NCBI RefSeq assembly: GCF_001514265.1
Contig: NZ_KQ948994.1
Coordinates: 186,001 to 250,000 of the forward strand
Direction of reading: 5' to 3'
From: Streptomyces resistomycificus
Lineage (GTDB): Bacteria > Actinomycetota > Actinomycetes > Streptomycetales > Streptomycetaceae
Length of the DNA: 64,000 nt
In this document: positions 50,098 through 58,666 of the stretch, one piece after another
How the letters are laid out: the number at the start of each line of letters is the position of its first letter
Numbering within the stretch: the first letter of the stretch is position 1
Made by a program: the position numbers and the translations under genes
The notes under the pieces: generated by a model
Told to the model about the DNA's origin: nothing
Database searches by the model: none
Seen by the model: the letters and a program-made list of their open reading frames with translations, nothing else

Positions 50098-51180
50098 TCA
50101 GAAGGTCAGCACAGCTTTGCCGACCGAGCCGGACCGGACGGCCGCGACGGCCTCGTTGATCTGCTCGAACGGGAAGTAGGTGATCATCTTCTCGACCGGG
50201 AAGCGGCCCTTGGCGTTGAGCTCGAGCAGCCGGGGCAGGAAGAGCTGCGGCAGGCTGGACCCGGCGATGATGCCGGTGACGGTGCGCCCGTTGAGGATGC
50301 TGCGCCACTCGAAGCTCATCGACTCGCTGGGCCCGATGCCGATGACTCCGGCGCGACCGAGCGGCCCGAGAGCCTCGACAGCGGTACGCAGGACGTCCTC
50401 GCGCCCGGTCGTGTCGATGACGAAGTCGAAGCCTCCGGGGACCAGGGCTGCCAGCTGGTCGGCGACAGTCCCGGTCGAGGAGTCCACGGTGTGTGTGGCG
50501 CCGTAGCCGCGGGCGGCCTCGAGCTTGGCCGGGTTCACGTCGACGGCGGCGACGACCTCGCAGCCGCTCAGCGAGGCGGCGATGACCGCGGCCACGCCGA
50601 CGGCTCCTGCCCCGAAGACCGCGATCGACGAGCCGGGGCTCGGCTGCAGTACGTTGAGCACGCCGCCGGCACCGGTCTGGAAGCCGCAGCCGAAGGGCCC
50701 GGCTCGCCGCAGGTCCAGTGACGGGTCGATCTTCACCACCGCCCGCTCCGGTGCGACGACATGGTCGGCGAACGACGACTGGCCGAGGAAGTGGGCGTTG
50801 ACCTCACGCCCCTGGTGGGTCACCGCGGTGGAGCCGTCGGGTCGGCGGCCGGAGAAGTTCAACGCGTCGAAACCGCGGCAGTAGGCGGGTGAGCCGGTCC
50901 TGCACAGCCCGCACGTGCCGCACGACGCGAAGGACATGGCGACATGGTCACCCGGGCGCACGGACGTGACGTGCGCGCCGACCTGTTCGACGATGCCCGA
51001 CCCTTCGTGCCCCAGGAGCGCGGGAGTGGGGAAGAAGCCGGCGAACTCCAGGTCGGTACCGCAGATGCCGACGCCGACGACACGGACGAGCACCTCGTCC
51101 GGGCGGGGTTCGTCCAGGTCCACCTCGGTCAGGACGAAGGGCTGTCCGGGTTGCTCCAGCAGAGCGGCGGTAGCGCGCAC
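50098..51180 (-). CDS. Zinc-dependent alcohol dehydrogenase, aryl-alcohol type
   Basis: 360 residues. Oxidises an alcohol to an aldehyde with NAD(P). VVGVGICGTDLEFAGFFPTPALLGHEGSGIVEQVG gives catalytic-zinc ligands, FASCGTCGLCRTGSPAYC the structural zinc cysteines, and SIAVFGAGAVGVAAVIAAS the cofactor turn. GPFGCGFQTGAGGVLNVL is characteristic of benzyl-alcohol-type enzymes. AAAGGAG 5 bases before the GTG at 51180 decides the start. It is divergent from the aldehyde dehydrogenase gene, with overlapping promoters and the perfect operator between them, so the alcohol and aldehyde steps are induced together. Confidence 0.9.
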   Translation of the reverse strand: MRATAALLEQPGQPFVLTEVDLDEPRPDEVLVRVVGVGICGTDLEFAGFFPTPALLGHEGSGIVEQVGAHVTSVRPGDHVAMSFASCGTCGLCRTGSPAYCRGFDALNFSGRRPDGSTAVTHQGREVNAHFLGQSSFADHVVAPERAVVKIDPSLDLRRAGPFGCGFQTGAGGVLNVLQPSPGSSIAVFGAGAVGVAAVIAASLSGCEVVAAVDVNPAKLEAARGYGATHTVDSSTGTVADQLAALVPGGFDFVIDTTGREDVLRTAVEALGPLGRAGVIGIGPSESMSFEWRSILNGRTVTGIIAGSSLPQLFLPRLLELNAKGRFPVEKMITYFPFEQINEAVAAVRSGSVGKAVLTF

Positions 51181-51196
51181 CAGGTCTCCTTTGTGA

Positions 51197-51246
51197 CTCG
51201 CATTGCGAGATCGCATCTTGACATGCGCGACAGGGTCGGTCAAGGT
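51197..51246. promoter_or_regulatory. Overlapping divergent promoters with perfect island operator
   Basis: CTCGCATTGCGAG (51197-51209) is a perfect palindrome, followed by CGCAT-N6-ATGCG (51212-51227). Plus-strand promoter: TTGACA (51218-51223), 17 bases, CAAGGT (51241-51246), then 7 bases to the ATG of the aldehyde dehydrogenase. Minus-strand promoter: TTGACC (51238-51243), 17 bases, CAAGAT (51215-51220). The first palindrome covers the minus-strand start point; the second covers the plus-strand -35. This layout fits a repressor that shuts both genes. Confidence 0.7.
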
Positions 51247-51253
51247 TCGCACT

Positions 51254-52702
51254 ATGGCGGCTGTTGACTTTCCTTCCTCCCAGCATTTCCTTGACGGCGA
51301 GTGGGCTGAGGCCCGCGACGGCGGCACACTGGATGTCGTCGATCCCGCAACCCGGCAGGTGATCACCACGGTGGCCCGGGCGGGTGGGGCCGACGTCGAT
51401 GACGCGGTCGCCGCGGCGCGCCGCGCCTTCCCCGGCTGGGCTGCGACCAACCCGAGCGAACGCGGGGCACTGATCCGGCGCTGGGCCGACCTGATCATGG
51501 CCGACGTCGAGGCCCTCGCGGCCATCGAGGCCAGGGACGTGGGCAAGCCCCTGTCCGGCGGCCGGACGAACATCTACATCGCCCACGGCATCATCGACTA
51601 CTTCGCCGGAGCGGCCGACAAGCTCACCGGAGTCACGCTGCCGACCCGAAGTCCCTACTACCTGGGCTACACGGTTCCCGAGCCGTACGGCGTGTGCGCC
51701 GTCGTCATCCCGTGGAACGTTCCTGCCGTGCTCACCGCCGCGAACGTCGCGCCGGCGCTCGCGGCGGGCAACACGGTCGTCCTCAAACCGTCCGAGATCG
51801 CTCCGCTGTCGCCGTTCGCGCTCGCCGAACTCGCCCGCCGAGCCGGTTTCCCGCCGGGTGTGATCAACGTGGTCGCGGGCCTCGGCCCCGAGGCGGGCGT
51901 CGCGCTCACCTCGCACCCGGACGTCGACCACATCAGCTTCGTCGGCTCCACCGCCACCGGGCGGGCGATCATGGCGGCCGCCGCACAGAACCTCGTCCCC
52001 GTGAAACTGGAACTCGGCGGCAAGTCGCCCAACGTGCTCTTCGCCGACGCCGACCTCGACACCGCGATCCCGGCCATCGTCGCCTCGATCACCGAGAACG
52101 CGGGGCAGAACTGCTACGCCGGTTCCCGGCTGCTCGTCGAGGCCTCGGTGCACGACGAGGTCGTGGAGCGGGTCGCCGCCGGCATGGCCGCGGTCAAGTG
52201 CGGCCCGTGGGAAGCCGACCTGGACATGGGACCGCTGGTCAGTGCCGCACAGTTCGCCCGGGTCAGCGGCTTCCTCAAGGACGCGCGTCGCGAGGGCGCG
52301 CGGCTGGTCACCGGCGGGGCCCCCGTCGGAGACGGGTGGTTCGTCAGGCCGACCGTGTACGACCGCGTGGACGCGGGCATGCGCGTCGCCCGCGAGGAGA
52401 TCTTCGGCCCGGTGCTCGCCGTGGAGTCCTTCCGCGACAGCGCCGAGGCCACCCGGCTGATGAACGACACCGACTTCGGCCTGCTGGCCTGTCTCTGGAC
52501 CAACGACATCTCCCGCGCCCTGCGGCTGGCCAAGGACGTGCGTTCAGGCCAGGTCACGGTCAACCAGTTCCACGACGCCGGCGTCATCGGCTTCCCGTTC
52601 AACATGCAGAAGGACAGCGGCTTCAGCCGGGGAGGCGGGTACACGGCGCTGCGCGAGTACACCCAGGAGAAGGGCGTGGCCATCAGGCTGCTGGCCCGCT
52701 GA
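51254..52702 (+). CDS. NAD(P)-dependent aldehyde dehydrogenase
   Basis: 482 residues. Oxidises an aldehyde to an acid. VIPWNVPAVL (substrate entry), VLKPSEIAPLSP, FVGSTATGRAIM (cofactor loop), LELGGKSPNV with the general-base Glu, and ENAGQNCYAG with the catalytic Cys are all present, as is REEIFGPVLAV. The ATG at 51254 lies 7 bases after a -10 box and has no ribosome site, so it is probably leaderless; the frame to 51203 overlaps the promoter. It should act after the divergent alcohol dehydrogenase. Eleven bases separate it from the PucR-family gene, so they form an operon. Confidence 0.93.
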   Translation: MAAVDFPSSQHFLDGEWAEARDGGTLDVVDPATRQVITTVARAGGADVDDAVAAARRAFPGWAATNPSERGALIRRWADLIMADVEALAAIEARDVGKPLSGGRTNIYIAHGIIDYFAGAADKLTGVTLPTRSPYYLGYTVPEPYGVCAVVIPWNVPAVLTAANVAPALAAGNTVVLKPSEIAPLSPFALAELARRAGFPPGVINVVAGLGPEAGVALTSHPDVDHISFVGSTATGRAIMAAAAQNLVPVKLELGGKSPNVLFADADLDTAIPAIVASITENAGQNCYAGSRLLVEASVHDEVVERVAAGMAAVKCGPWEADLDMGPLVSAAQFARVSGFLKDARREGARLVTGGAPVGDGWFVRPTVYDRVDAGMRVAREEIFGPVLAVESFRDSAEATRLMNDTDFGLLACLWTNDISRALRLAKDVRSGQVTVNQFHDAGVIGFPFNMQKDSGFSRGGGYTALREYTQEKGVAIRLLAR

Positions 52703-52713
52703 AACAGGACACC

Positions 52714-53925
52714 ATGAGCACCTCCGCCGGAACGTGGTCGGGACCGGCCCGACAAGGGCCAGGGCCGGACGCCGAGCCTGCTGTACTGGAGCGGGAACTG
52801 TCGGAGGCCGTACTCGCCGGCGCCGGTTGTCTGGACGTGCTCCGCGCCCTCCGGCGTGCGACCGGCACGCATGTGCGCCTGCTGTCCGTCGAGGGCGTGC
52901 CTCTGGCGACCACCGACGGTGGCGCGGGAGTGCCGGCCGCGGTGGCTGAGGGCGTACTCGCCGGCGGGGCCGCACCGGCGGTCGACACGCTCGACGGATC
53001 TCGGGCCACTGCACTACCCGTGCGTGCGGGCACCACGGTGGCCGGCGTGCTGCTGACTGTCGGTGCCGATGATCCGCGCGTGCGAGCGCTGGCCGGTGCC
53101 GCCGTCACCGCACTGCTCATCGACGCCGTGCGTGCCGGGGGCGACCCGGTCGAGTTCTCGGTGCGGCACACGCCGGCCGACGTCGTCGCCGCGCTGCGGT
53201 CCACGACGGTGAGCGCCTCGGTGTGCGCGGCGGCCGCCGGGCTGGGGATCGATCTGCAGCGACCGCAGGCCGGTGCCGTACTGCGTTACCACGGTTCCCG
53301 CCTGCGCGCCTGGTCCACGGCCCTTGCCTGGCTGGAGCACCCGGTGCAGCAGGACGGGCGCACGGCGTGGACGGTGGTGCCGGACGAGACCGTGCTCGCC
53401 CGCCTGCGGAACCGACTGCGCCTGATGACCGGCGACGAGTCCGCTGACCGTGTCGTCGCGGCGAGCGGCTCCCGAACCGACTCACCCGAAGACCTGGCCC
53501 GGTCGTTCACCGAGGCCGAAAGACTGCTGGGCCTGGCCCGGGCCCAGCAGGAGCCGCTGCTCACCTACGACCGCTGTGGGGTCGTCCAGGTACTGCTGCC
53601 TCTCCCGCGCGCGCGACTAGAGGCGTACGCCGAGGCGCACCTCGGGCCGATCCGGCAGCGTCCGGAACTGATGGCGACTCTGCGTGCCTGGCTGGCCGAG
53701 AGGGGCAGCCGCCAGAGCGTCTCCGAACAACTCCATCTGCACCGCAACTCGGTGGGCTACCGGGTGCGCCAGATCAAGAACCTCCTGGGCACGGACCCGC
53801 TGCTGCCCGCCGCGTCGGCGCGACTGCACCTGGCGCTCACGGCCCTGGACCTGCTCGCGGCCGACGACCACGCCGCCGACCCCCAGGTGTGCGGCGAGGA
53901 CGAGCCGGTGTCCGCCGGACGCTGA
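52714..53925 (+). CDS. PucR/CdaR-family transcription regulator
   Basis: 403 residues. The C-terminal PucR helix-turn-helix (about 340-385: RGSRQSVSEQLHLHRNSVGYRVRQIKNLLGTDPLL) and the preceding GGDEF-like segment (RLRLMTGDESADRVVAASG ... SFTEAERLLGLARAQ) mark the family, which includes activators of purine, glycerate and amino-acid catabolism. The N-terminal 150 residues probably bind the inducer. Co-transcribed with the aldehyde dehydrogenase. It is the only local regulator of the island, but the operators overlap promoters as a repressor's would, so it may not be the protein that binds them. Confidence 0.87.
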   Translation: MSTSAGTWSGPARQGPGPDAEPAVLERELSEAVLAGAGCLDVLRALRRATGTHVRLLSVEGVPLATTDGGAGVPAAVAEGVLAGGAAPAVDTLDGSRATALPVRAGTTVAGVLLTVGADDPRVRALAGAAVTALLIDAVRAGGDPVEFSVRHTPADVVAALRSTTVSASVCAAAAGLGIDLQRPQAGAVLRYHGSRLRAWSTALAWLEHPVQQDGRTAWTVVPDETVLARLRNRLRLMTGDESADRVVAASGSRTDSPEDLARSFTEAERLLGLARAQQEPLLTYDRCGVVQVLLPLPRARLEAYAEAHLGPIRQRPELMATLRAWLAERGSRQSVSEQLHLHRNSVGYRVRQIKNLLGTDPLLPAASARLHLALTALDLLAADDHAADPQVCGEDEPVSAGR

Positions 53926-53941
53926 TCCGGCATGCGCTCTC

Positions 53942-54081
53942 GGCTTGCCGGGTCGGGCACTGACCTGACTTCGCCCTGGGCTTGCCGGGTCGGGCACTGA
54001 CCTGACTTCGCCCTGGGCTTGCCGGGTCGGGCACCGACCCGACTTTGCCCCGCTTGCCCGGCGTGACACTGACCCGACCGC
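53942..54081. repeat. 37-bp tandem repeats, three full copies plus one decayed
   Basis: Units start at about 53942, 53979 and 54016. The first two are identical; the third has a few changes; a fourth, shortened copy follows to about 54081. The core is CTTGCCGGGTCGGGCAC followed by TGACCTGACTTCGCCC. The array lies between the stop of the PucR gene and the promoter at 54246, where no gene is seen. It could act as a terminator array or be a variable-number repeat. Confidence 0.8.
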
Positions 54082-54245
54082 ATCCCGTGCACGTCCTCCG
54101 GACCGAGCCGACATCAGGCTTTTCCGCCGCGCCCGAGTGGTGCGGCGTCGCCTGTTCGTGTACCTGCTCGACCCTGCCGCAGCCTGGGCTGTTGAGCCTC
54201 ACCGCAGGCGATACGCCCGCGAAACCAAGATGTAGCACCAGGGCG

Positions 54246-54309
54246 TTGACAGCACCGTTCGGCAGGGGCAGAGTACCTCGCAATACGTTCCACCGCCTCG
54301 CAATGCGAG
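54246..54309 (+). promoter_or_regulatory. Promoter with island operator before the second dehydrogenase
   Basis: TTGACA (54246-54251), 17 bases and CAGAGT (54269-54274) predict a start near 54281. A partial site CTCGCAATACG (54277-54287) covers it, and a perfect CTCGCAATGCGAG (54297-54309) follows 20 bp later. Binding here would block transcription. Ribosome site AAGGAGG at 54322-54328. Confidence 0.7.
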
Positions 54310-54333
54310 ACGGGTAAGGGTAAGGAGGCCGCG

Positions 54334-55365
54334 GTGCGAGCCATGGTGCAGACCGATTTCGGCGGGCCCCAGGCCGTGTTCCTGCAGGACGTCCAGGAGC
54401 CGGTGTGCGGACCGCGCGATGTCGTCGTCGAGGTCGCGTACTGCGGGCTGAACCGCCTGGACCTGCTGCAGCTCAAGGGACCCGGCCTGATCCCCGGCTT
54501 CCGTCTTCCCCACGTGCCGGGCATGGACTTCGCCGGAACGGTGGCGGCGACCGGATCCGCGGTGAGCTCGGTGGTGCCCGGTGACCGGGTCACAGTCGAC
54601 CCCACCCAGGGCTGCGGCAGCTGCCCGCGCTGCGCGGTGGGTGATCGCGCGTACTGCGTCAGACCGCGGATTCTCGGCGGCAACGCCCCTGGCGCGCTGG
54701 CCGAATACGTGCTGGCGTCCGCGGAGTCGGTTGTTCAGGTCCCCGATTCCGTGCCCCTCAGCGCGGCCGTCACCCTGCCCACCGCCTTTGCGACGGCCTG
54801 GCACGCGGTGCACACCGTCGGGTCACTCGCCGCCGGCGAGACCCTCGTCGTGCACGCGGGCGCCAGCTCGGTCAGCCTGGCGGCCATCGCGCTGGCCAAG
54901 CGAGCCGGCGCCTCGGTCGTCGCCTTCGCCGGAAGCGACGCGAAGCGGGCCGCGGCCCGGGCGGCAGGCGCGGACCTGGTGCTGCGCAACGAGGACCCGG
55001 ACGCGGTGAAAACGGTGTCGGTCTTCACCGACGGAGCAGGGGCGGACCTGGTCCTGGACCACGTCGGCACCGACACCTGGCGTACCTCACTGGACTGCCT
55101 CGGCATCCGGGGGCGTCTGCTGCTGATGGGCAACACCAGCGGCGACCAGGTGTCGTTCTCGCTCCAGGAGGTCTTCCACCGGGGCCTGAAACTGCTGGGC
55201 ACCGGCGGCTACAGCTCCGCCGACTTCGTCGCCGCCACGTCAGCCTGCTTCGCGGGCGGTCTGCGTCTGCCCACCGCCGCCCGGTTCCCGCTCGAGGATC
55301 TGGCCGACGCCTGGGCCGTACTCGCGGCCCGCGACACCATCGGCAAGGTCGTGATCAAGCCATGA
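54334..55365 (+). CDS. Zinc-binding dehydrogenase (quinone-oxidoreductase-like MDR)
   Basis: 343 residues. Medium-chain dehydrogenase. VAYCGLNRLDLLQLKG and HVPGMDFAGTVAATG give the N-terminal domain, CGSCPRCAVGDRAYC the structural zinc cysteines, TLVVHAGASSVSLAAIALAKRAGASV the cofactor turn, and GADLVLDHVGTDTW the following strand. The usual catalytic Cys is replaced by Asn (CGLN), as in quinone reductases, so it may reduce an enone rather than oxidise an alcohol. Strong ribosome site AAGGAGG before the GTG. The stop overlaps the ATG of the amidohydrolase gene (ATGA), so the two are coupled and controlled by the operator pair upstream. Confidence 0.88.
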   Translation: MRAMVQTDFGGPQAVFLQDVQEPVCGPRDVVVEVAYCGLNRLDLLQLKGPGLIPGFRLPHVPGMDFAGTVAATGSAVSSVVPGDRVTVDPTQGCGSCPRCAVGDRAYCVRPRILGGNAPGALAEYVLASAESVVQVPDSVPLSAAVTLPTAFATAWHAVHTVGSLAAGETLVVHAGASSVSLAAIALAKRAGASVVAFAGSDAKRAAARAAGADLVLRNEDPDAVKTVSVFTDGAGADLVLDHVGTDTWRTSLDCLGIRGRLLLMGNTSGDQVSFSLQEVFHRGLKLLGTGGYSSADFVAATSACFAGGLRLPTAARFPLEDLADAWAVLAARDTIGKVVIKP

Positions 55366-56741
55366 CCGATCTCCTGATCGTGGGCGGCGACGTCGTCACC
55401 ATGGACCCCGCTCGGCGAGTCCTCACCCGAACGACGGTCGCCGTGTCCGGGACCAGCATCGCCGCGCTGGGCACGGCCGAGGACCTGCGCGCCCGCTTCC
55501 CGGGCGCGCGGGAGATCGACGCGTCGGGCTGTGTCGTGATCCCGGGTCTGGTCGACGCCCACCAGCACACGACCGTCGATCCCCTCGTGCGCAGCATGAT
55601 TCCGGACGACATCGGCTCGCAGGAGTCGATCTTCGACTGGATCGTCCCGCTGCACGCCCACGCCGACGGCGACGACGACGAACTGGCCGCGACCATCACC
55701 GCGGTGGAGTGTCTGTCCCGGGGCATCACCACGGTGCTGGAGCCGGGCACAGTGGCCTACCCGGAACGCGTCGCGGCGGGGCTCGGCGCCGCGGGTGTCC
55801 GCGCGCGCGTCGGGGGCTGGGGCTGGGACGCCGAGAACGTGCCGTTCGGCGCGCCCGTCGACGAGGTACTCGCCCGGCAGGAGGACATCGTCCGGTCCCT
55901 GCCGGCCACCGGGCCGGTCACCGGGTGGGTGACGCTCGTGGGCCACGACCTCGCGAGCGACGAGCTCTTCGCCGGAGCGGCGAGTCTGGCCGAACGGCTC
56001 GACGTCCAACTGACCTGGCACATCTCGCCGGGGCCCGCCGACATCGAGGCGTACGCGCTGCGCTGCGGGCGCCGGCCGGTGGTCCACTTCCGCGAGCTGG
56101 GAGTGCTCGGCCCGCGCCTGCTGCTGGGCCACGCCGTGTGGCTCGACGACACGGAGGTGGACGCGATCCTCGAGACCGATACCGCGGTCGCCGCCTGCCC
56201 GGGGGCCTACCTGCGTCTCGCCCAGGGCTACACACGAGCCTCCCGCCACGCCGAACTGGTGCGGCGCGGCGGGAGGGTCGCACTGGGCTGCGACGCACAC
56301 AACGCCGGCGACGCCCCGGACGTCCTCCTGGCGGCCTACCTGTTCGCCGGCCTGGAACGCGACCGGGATCTGCCCGATCCCGTCCGAGCCGAGCAGGCGT
56401 TCGCCCTCGCGACGATCGACGGCGCCCGGGCGATCGGCCTCGGCGACCGGATCGGCTCCCTCGAGGTGGGCAAGGCTGCCGACCTCGTCGTACTCGACAC
56501 CGCCGACCCCGCCTGGATGCCCCGGGGCGACCTCGCCCGCCAACTCGTGTGGGGCCACGTGTCGCGGACCGTCCGTGACGTTCTGGTCGACGGCCGCGTG
56601 GTCGTCCGCGACCGGCGACCGACCGGCGTCGACCTCGCGGCCGTGGCCGCGGCCGCCGCCGAGCGGTCAGCCGCCCTGCTGCGGCGCGCCGGCATCACGC
56701 CCCGCCCCACCTGGCCGACGGAACCGGCGGCCAGCCGATAG
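55362..56741 (+). CDS. Metal-dependent amidohydrolase (TRZ/ATZ, deaminase type)
   Basis: 459 residues. Hydrolytic deaminase or dechlorinase fold: VIPGLVDAHQHTTVDPL holds the HxH metal ligands, LTWHISPG the third His, LLLGHAVWLDD the base, and ALGCDAHNAG the metal Asp. RAIGLGDRIGSLEVGKAADLVVLD is the C-terminal family signature. Relatives deaminate aminated N-heterocycles (cytosine, guanine, triazines, 5'-deoxyadenosine). Together with a nucleoside-type importer and PucR regulator this suggests a heterocyclic amine as pathway intermediate. Translationally coupled to the dehydrogenase before it. Confidence 0.9.
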   Translation: MTDLLIVGGDVVTMDPARRVLTRTTVAVSGTSIAALGTAEDLRARFPGAREIDASGCVVIPGLVDAHQHTTVDPLVRSMIPDDIGSQESIFDWIVPLHAHADGDDDELAATITAVECLSRGITTVLEPGTVAYPERVAAGLGAAGVRARVGGWGWDAENVPFGAPVDEVLARQEDIVRSLPATGPVTGWVTLVGHDLASDELFAGAASLAERLDVQLTWHISPGPADIEAYALRCGRRPVVHFRELGVLGPRLLLGHAVWLDDTEVDAILETDTAVAACPGAYLRLAQGYTRASRHAELVRRGGRVALGCDAHNAGDAPDVLLAAYLFAGLERDRDLPDPVRAEQAFALATIDGARAIGLGDRIGSLEVGKAADLVVLDTADPAWMPRGDLARQLVWGHVSRTVRDVLVDGRVVVRDRRPTGVDLAAVAAAAAERSAALLRRAGITPRPTWPTEPAASR

Positions 56742-56754
56742 AGGAGACCCGCCG

Positions 56755-56892
56755 TTGAACGTCTTCGACACGTCCGGGATTTCGCCGGCGAAGAAGGGCC
56801 TGCTGCCGCAACCGGCGGCACCACCGCCGACCGCGATGATCACCACGCTCGATCCGGAACGCCTGATCACCATGCTGGGCCCGGACGCGTGA
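56755..56892 (+). CDS. Small ORF, 45 residues, possibly the start of a broken gene
   Basis: TTG start with GAGGAG 8 bases upstream, 13 bp after the amidohydrolase stop; reads NVFDTSGISPAKKGLLPQP, then TAMITTLDPERLITMLGPDA and stops. The good ribosome site and position suggest it was the next gene of the operon. Its end lies in the first copies of a 26-bp repeat, so the repeat expansion may have truncated it. Confidence 0.4.
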   Translation: MNVFDTSGISPAKKGLLPQPAAPPPTAMITTLDPERLITMLGPDA

Positions 56893-56941
56893 TCACCACT
56901 CTCGACCTGGTTGCGTGATCATCACGCTCCACCCGGACGCG
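56838..56941. repeat. Four imperfect 26-27-bp repeats
   Basis: GATCACCACGCTCGA (56838), GATCACCATGCTGGG (56865), GATCACCACTCTCGA (56891) and GATCATCACGCTCCA (56917) begin four units spaced 27, 26 and 26 bp, each ending in a form of CCGGACGCGT. The 26-bp step shifts the frame and puts stops at the ends of units two and three. Confidence 0.7.
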
Positions 56942-57552
56942 GGAGGCGACGCCGTACCGCACGGCTCCCGCACCCCGGTCAGCGCCGACGCGCCGCCGAC
57001 CGCGGCCACCGCCGGGGCCGAGCGGCACCACACCCCCGAGCCGAAGAACGCCTGCCCGACACCGAACGCACCGGCCGGTCCTTCGCGCACGTCACGATCG
57101 CCGAGCACGCCGACCACATCGAGGCGGCGCCCCGCGATCACGCCCGCGACACCGGCGAGAGGCGCACAGCGGACCGGCGACCGGCGCCCTCGTAGCCCGC
57201 CGCCAGACCATCGGCTGCTGACAGTCCCGCAAACCCGGAGCGTCGCCCGCACGAGGCGGCGCCGACCACCATCTGCTTCCCAGGCGTACACGCCCTGCCC
57301 GCCGAGGCCGTCCGGATCACCGCCGACGACTCGACCCTCTCCGCCCGCGACCGCATCGACCCCACCCGGGTCCGAGCGGTCAGGCGGCCCCGGTTGCCCG
57401 TGGCTCGTCGCCGCGGGTGAGGAGCCCCTCTCCGACCGGGAGCACGTCTCCTGGCGCCGAACACGACCAGGACCCAGACCGTTCAGCCGACCCCGACCCG
57501 AACGTCACCCCCGCCCCGGCGGGACGGCGTCACCCAGAAACGGACCACGCAC
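56893..57552 (+). pseudogene. 660 bp of probable decayed coding sequence
   Basis: No intact gene lies between the small ORF and the importer operon. Fragments that look like real protein occur in different frames: RLPDTERTGRSFAHVTIAEH then ADHIEAAPRDHARD (about 57050-57150), and TTICFPGVHALPAEAVRITA followed by DDSTLSARDRIDPTRVRAV (about 57260-57390). They suggest one gene broken by several frameshifts. I cannot name the family. No clear promoter for the importer genes is visible. Confidence 0.4.
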
Positions 57553-58641
57553 ATGACCACAGGAAGAATGCTCCGGCCTCGTCGGGCCGCAGCCGGCCTC
57601 GCCCTCGCGGGGGCGCTCGCGCTCTCCGGCTGCGCCAGCAACGCGGCGACAGCGCCCAAGGCGACCACCCAGGCCGGCGGCAGCAGCGGCTCGGGCCTCA
57701 GCGAACCCGATGTCAACGGCGATGGCAAGGTCGTCATCGGTGTCCTCAGCCCCGGCGACATCAACGACCACGGCTACTACCAGAGCTTCGTCGACTCGGC
57801 GGACGCCTTCGCCAAGGAGAAGGGGTGGACGGTCATCAAGCGGGGCAGTGTGCCCGCGAGTGACGCCCTCACCGCGGCCCGCGCACTGTGCCAGCAGCAC
57901 GTCGACATGGTCGCGCTCGGCGCGAGTGAACTCAAGACCGCCATCCCCGCCTCAGAGGAGCCGGTCTGCGCCAAGACCGCCTGGTACGTGCCGTCGTCGG
58001 CGAACATCGACCAGGCCCCGCGGGTCCTGCTGTCCACCGACGACCCCAACCAGTCGCTGTTCACCGCCGGCTACGCCGCGGGCCTGAAGATGAAGGCCGC
58101 CGGCTACACCAAGGCCGGTTTCATCACCGGCGCCAAGGCAGGCTTCAGCGTCGCCGCCGCCAAGGCGTTCCTGGCCGGGATCAGGGAGGTCGTCCCGAAG
58201 GCCACCCTGACGAGCACCTACACCGGCGACTTCAACGACTCGGCGAAGGCCAAGGAGGCCACCCAGGCCCAGATCAGTCAGGGCATCAAGGTCATCTACC
58301 CCTACCTCGGCGGCGCGACCGACGCGGCGGCACAACTCGCGAACGCCAACGACGCCCTGACCCTCACGCCCGGCACCGACCGGTGCGACTCGACCAGCCC
58401 GAAATACGACATCTCGGTGATCTTCAGCCCGGGCGACTACTTCCGCGCCGCGCTGGAGGAGTTCGCCAAGGACAACCTGAAGATGGGCACGACACGCGTG
58501 TGGCAGTTGGGTCGCGACCCCTACCCGACCGTCAGGATCTGCGACGCCAAGGGCGACGAGGAGCAGAAGCTCGCGCAGTTCATGAAGGACATCGGCAGCA
58601 AGAAGATCAACACCGAGGCCGAGGTCAAGCGCCTCGGCTGA
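57553..58641 (+). CDS. BMP-family lipoprotein, ABC importer binding subunit
   Basis: 362 residues. Signal peptide ending in lipobox LALSGC (Cys near 27) anchors it to the outer face of the membrane. VVIGVLSPGDINDHGYYQSFVDSADAF, LGASELKTAI, DDPNQSLFTAGYAAGLKMKAAGYTKAGFITG and AQISQGIKVIYPYLGGATDAAAQLAN follow the Bmp/PnrA/Med pattern. The family binds purine nucleosides and related ring compounds, including riboflavin in some members. It heads a four-gene importer operon with the ATPase at 58667 and two permeases. Confidence 0.9.
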   Translation: MTTGRMLRPRRAAAGLALAGALALSGCASNAATAPKATTQAGGSSGSGLSEPDVNGDGKVVIGVLSPGDINDHGYYQSFVDSADAFAKEKGWTVIKRGSVPASDALTAARALCQQHVDMVALGASELKTAIPASEEPVCAKTAWYVPSSANIDQAPRVLLSTDDPNQSLFTAGYAAGLKMKAAGYTKAGFITGAKAGFSVAAAKAFLAGIREVVPKATLTSTYTGDFNDSAKAKEATQAQISQGIKVIYPYLGGATDAAAQLANANDALTLTPGTDRCDSTSPKYDISVIFSPGDYFRAALEEFAKDNLKMGTTRVWQLGRDPYPTVRICDAKGDEEQKLAQFMKDIGSKKINTEAEVKRLG

Positions 58642-58666
58642 CGAGCCGACACGAGGAAGATCAGCG

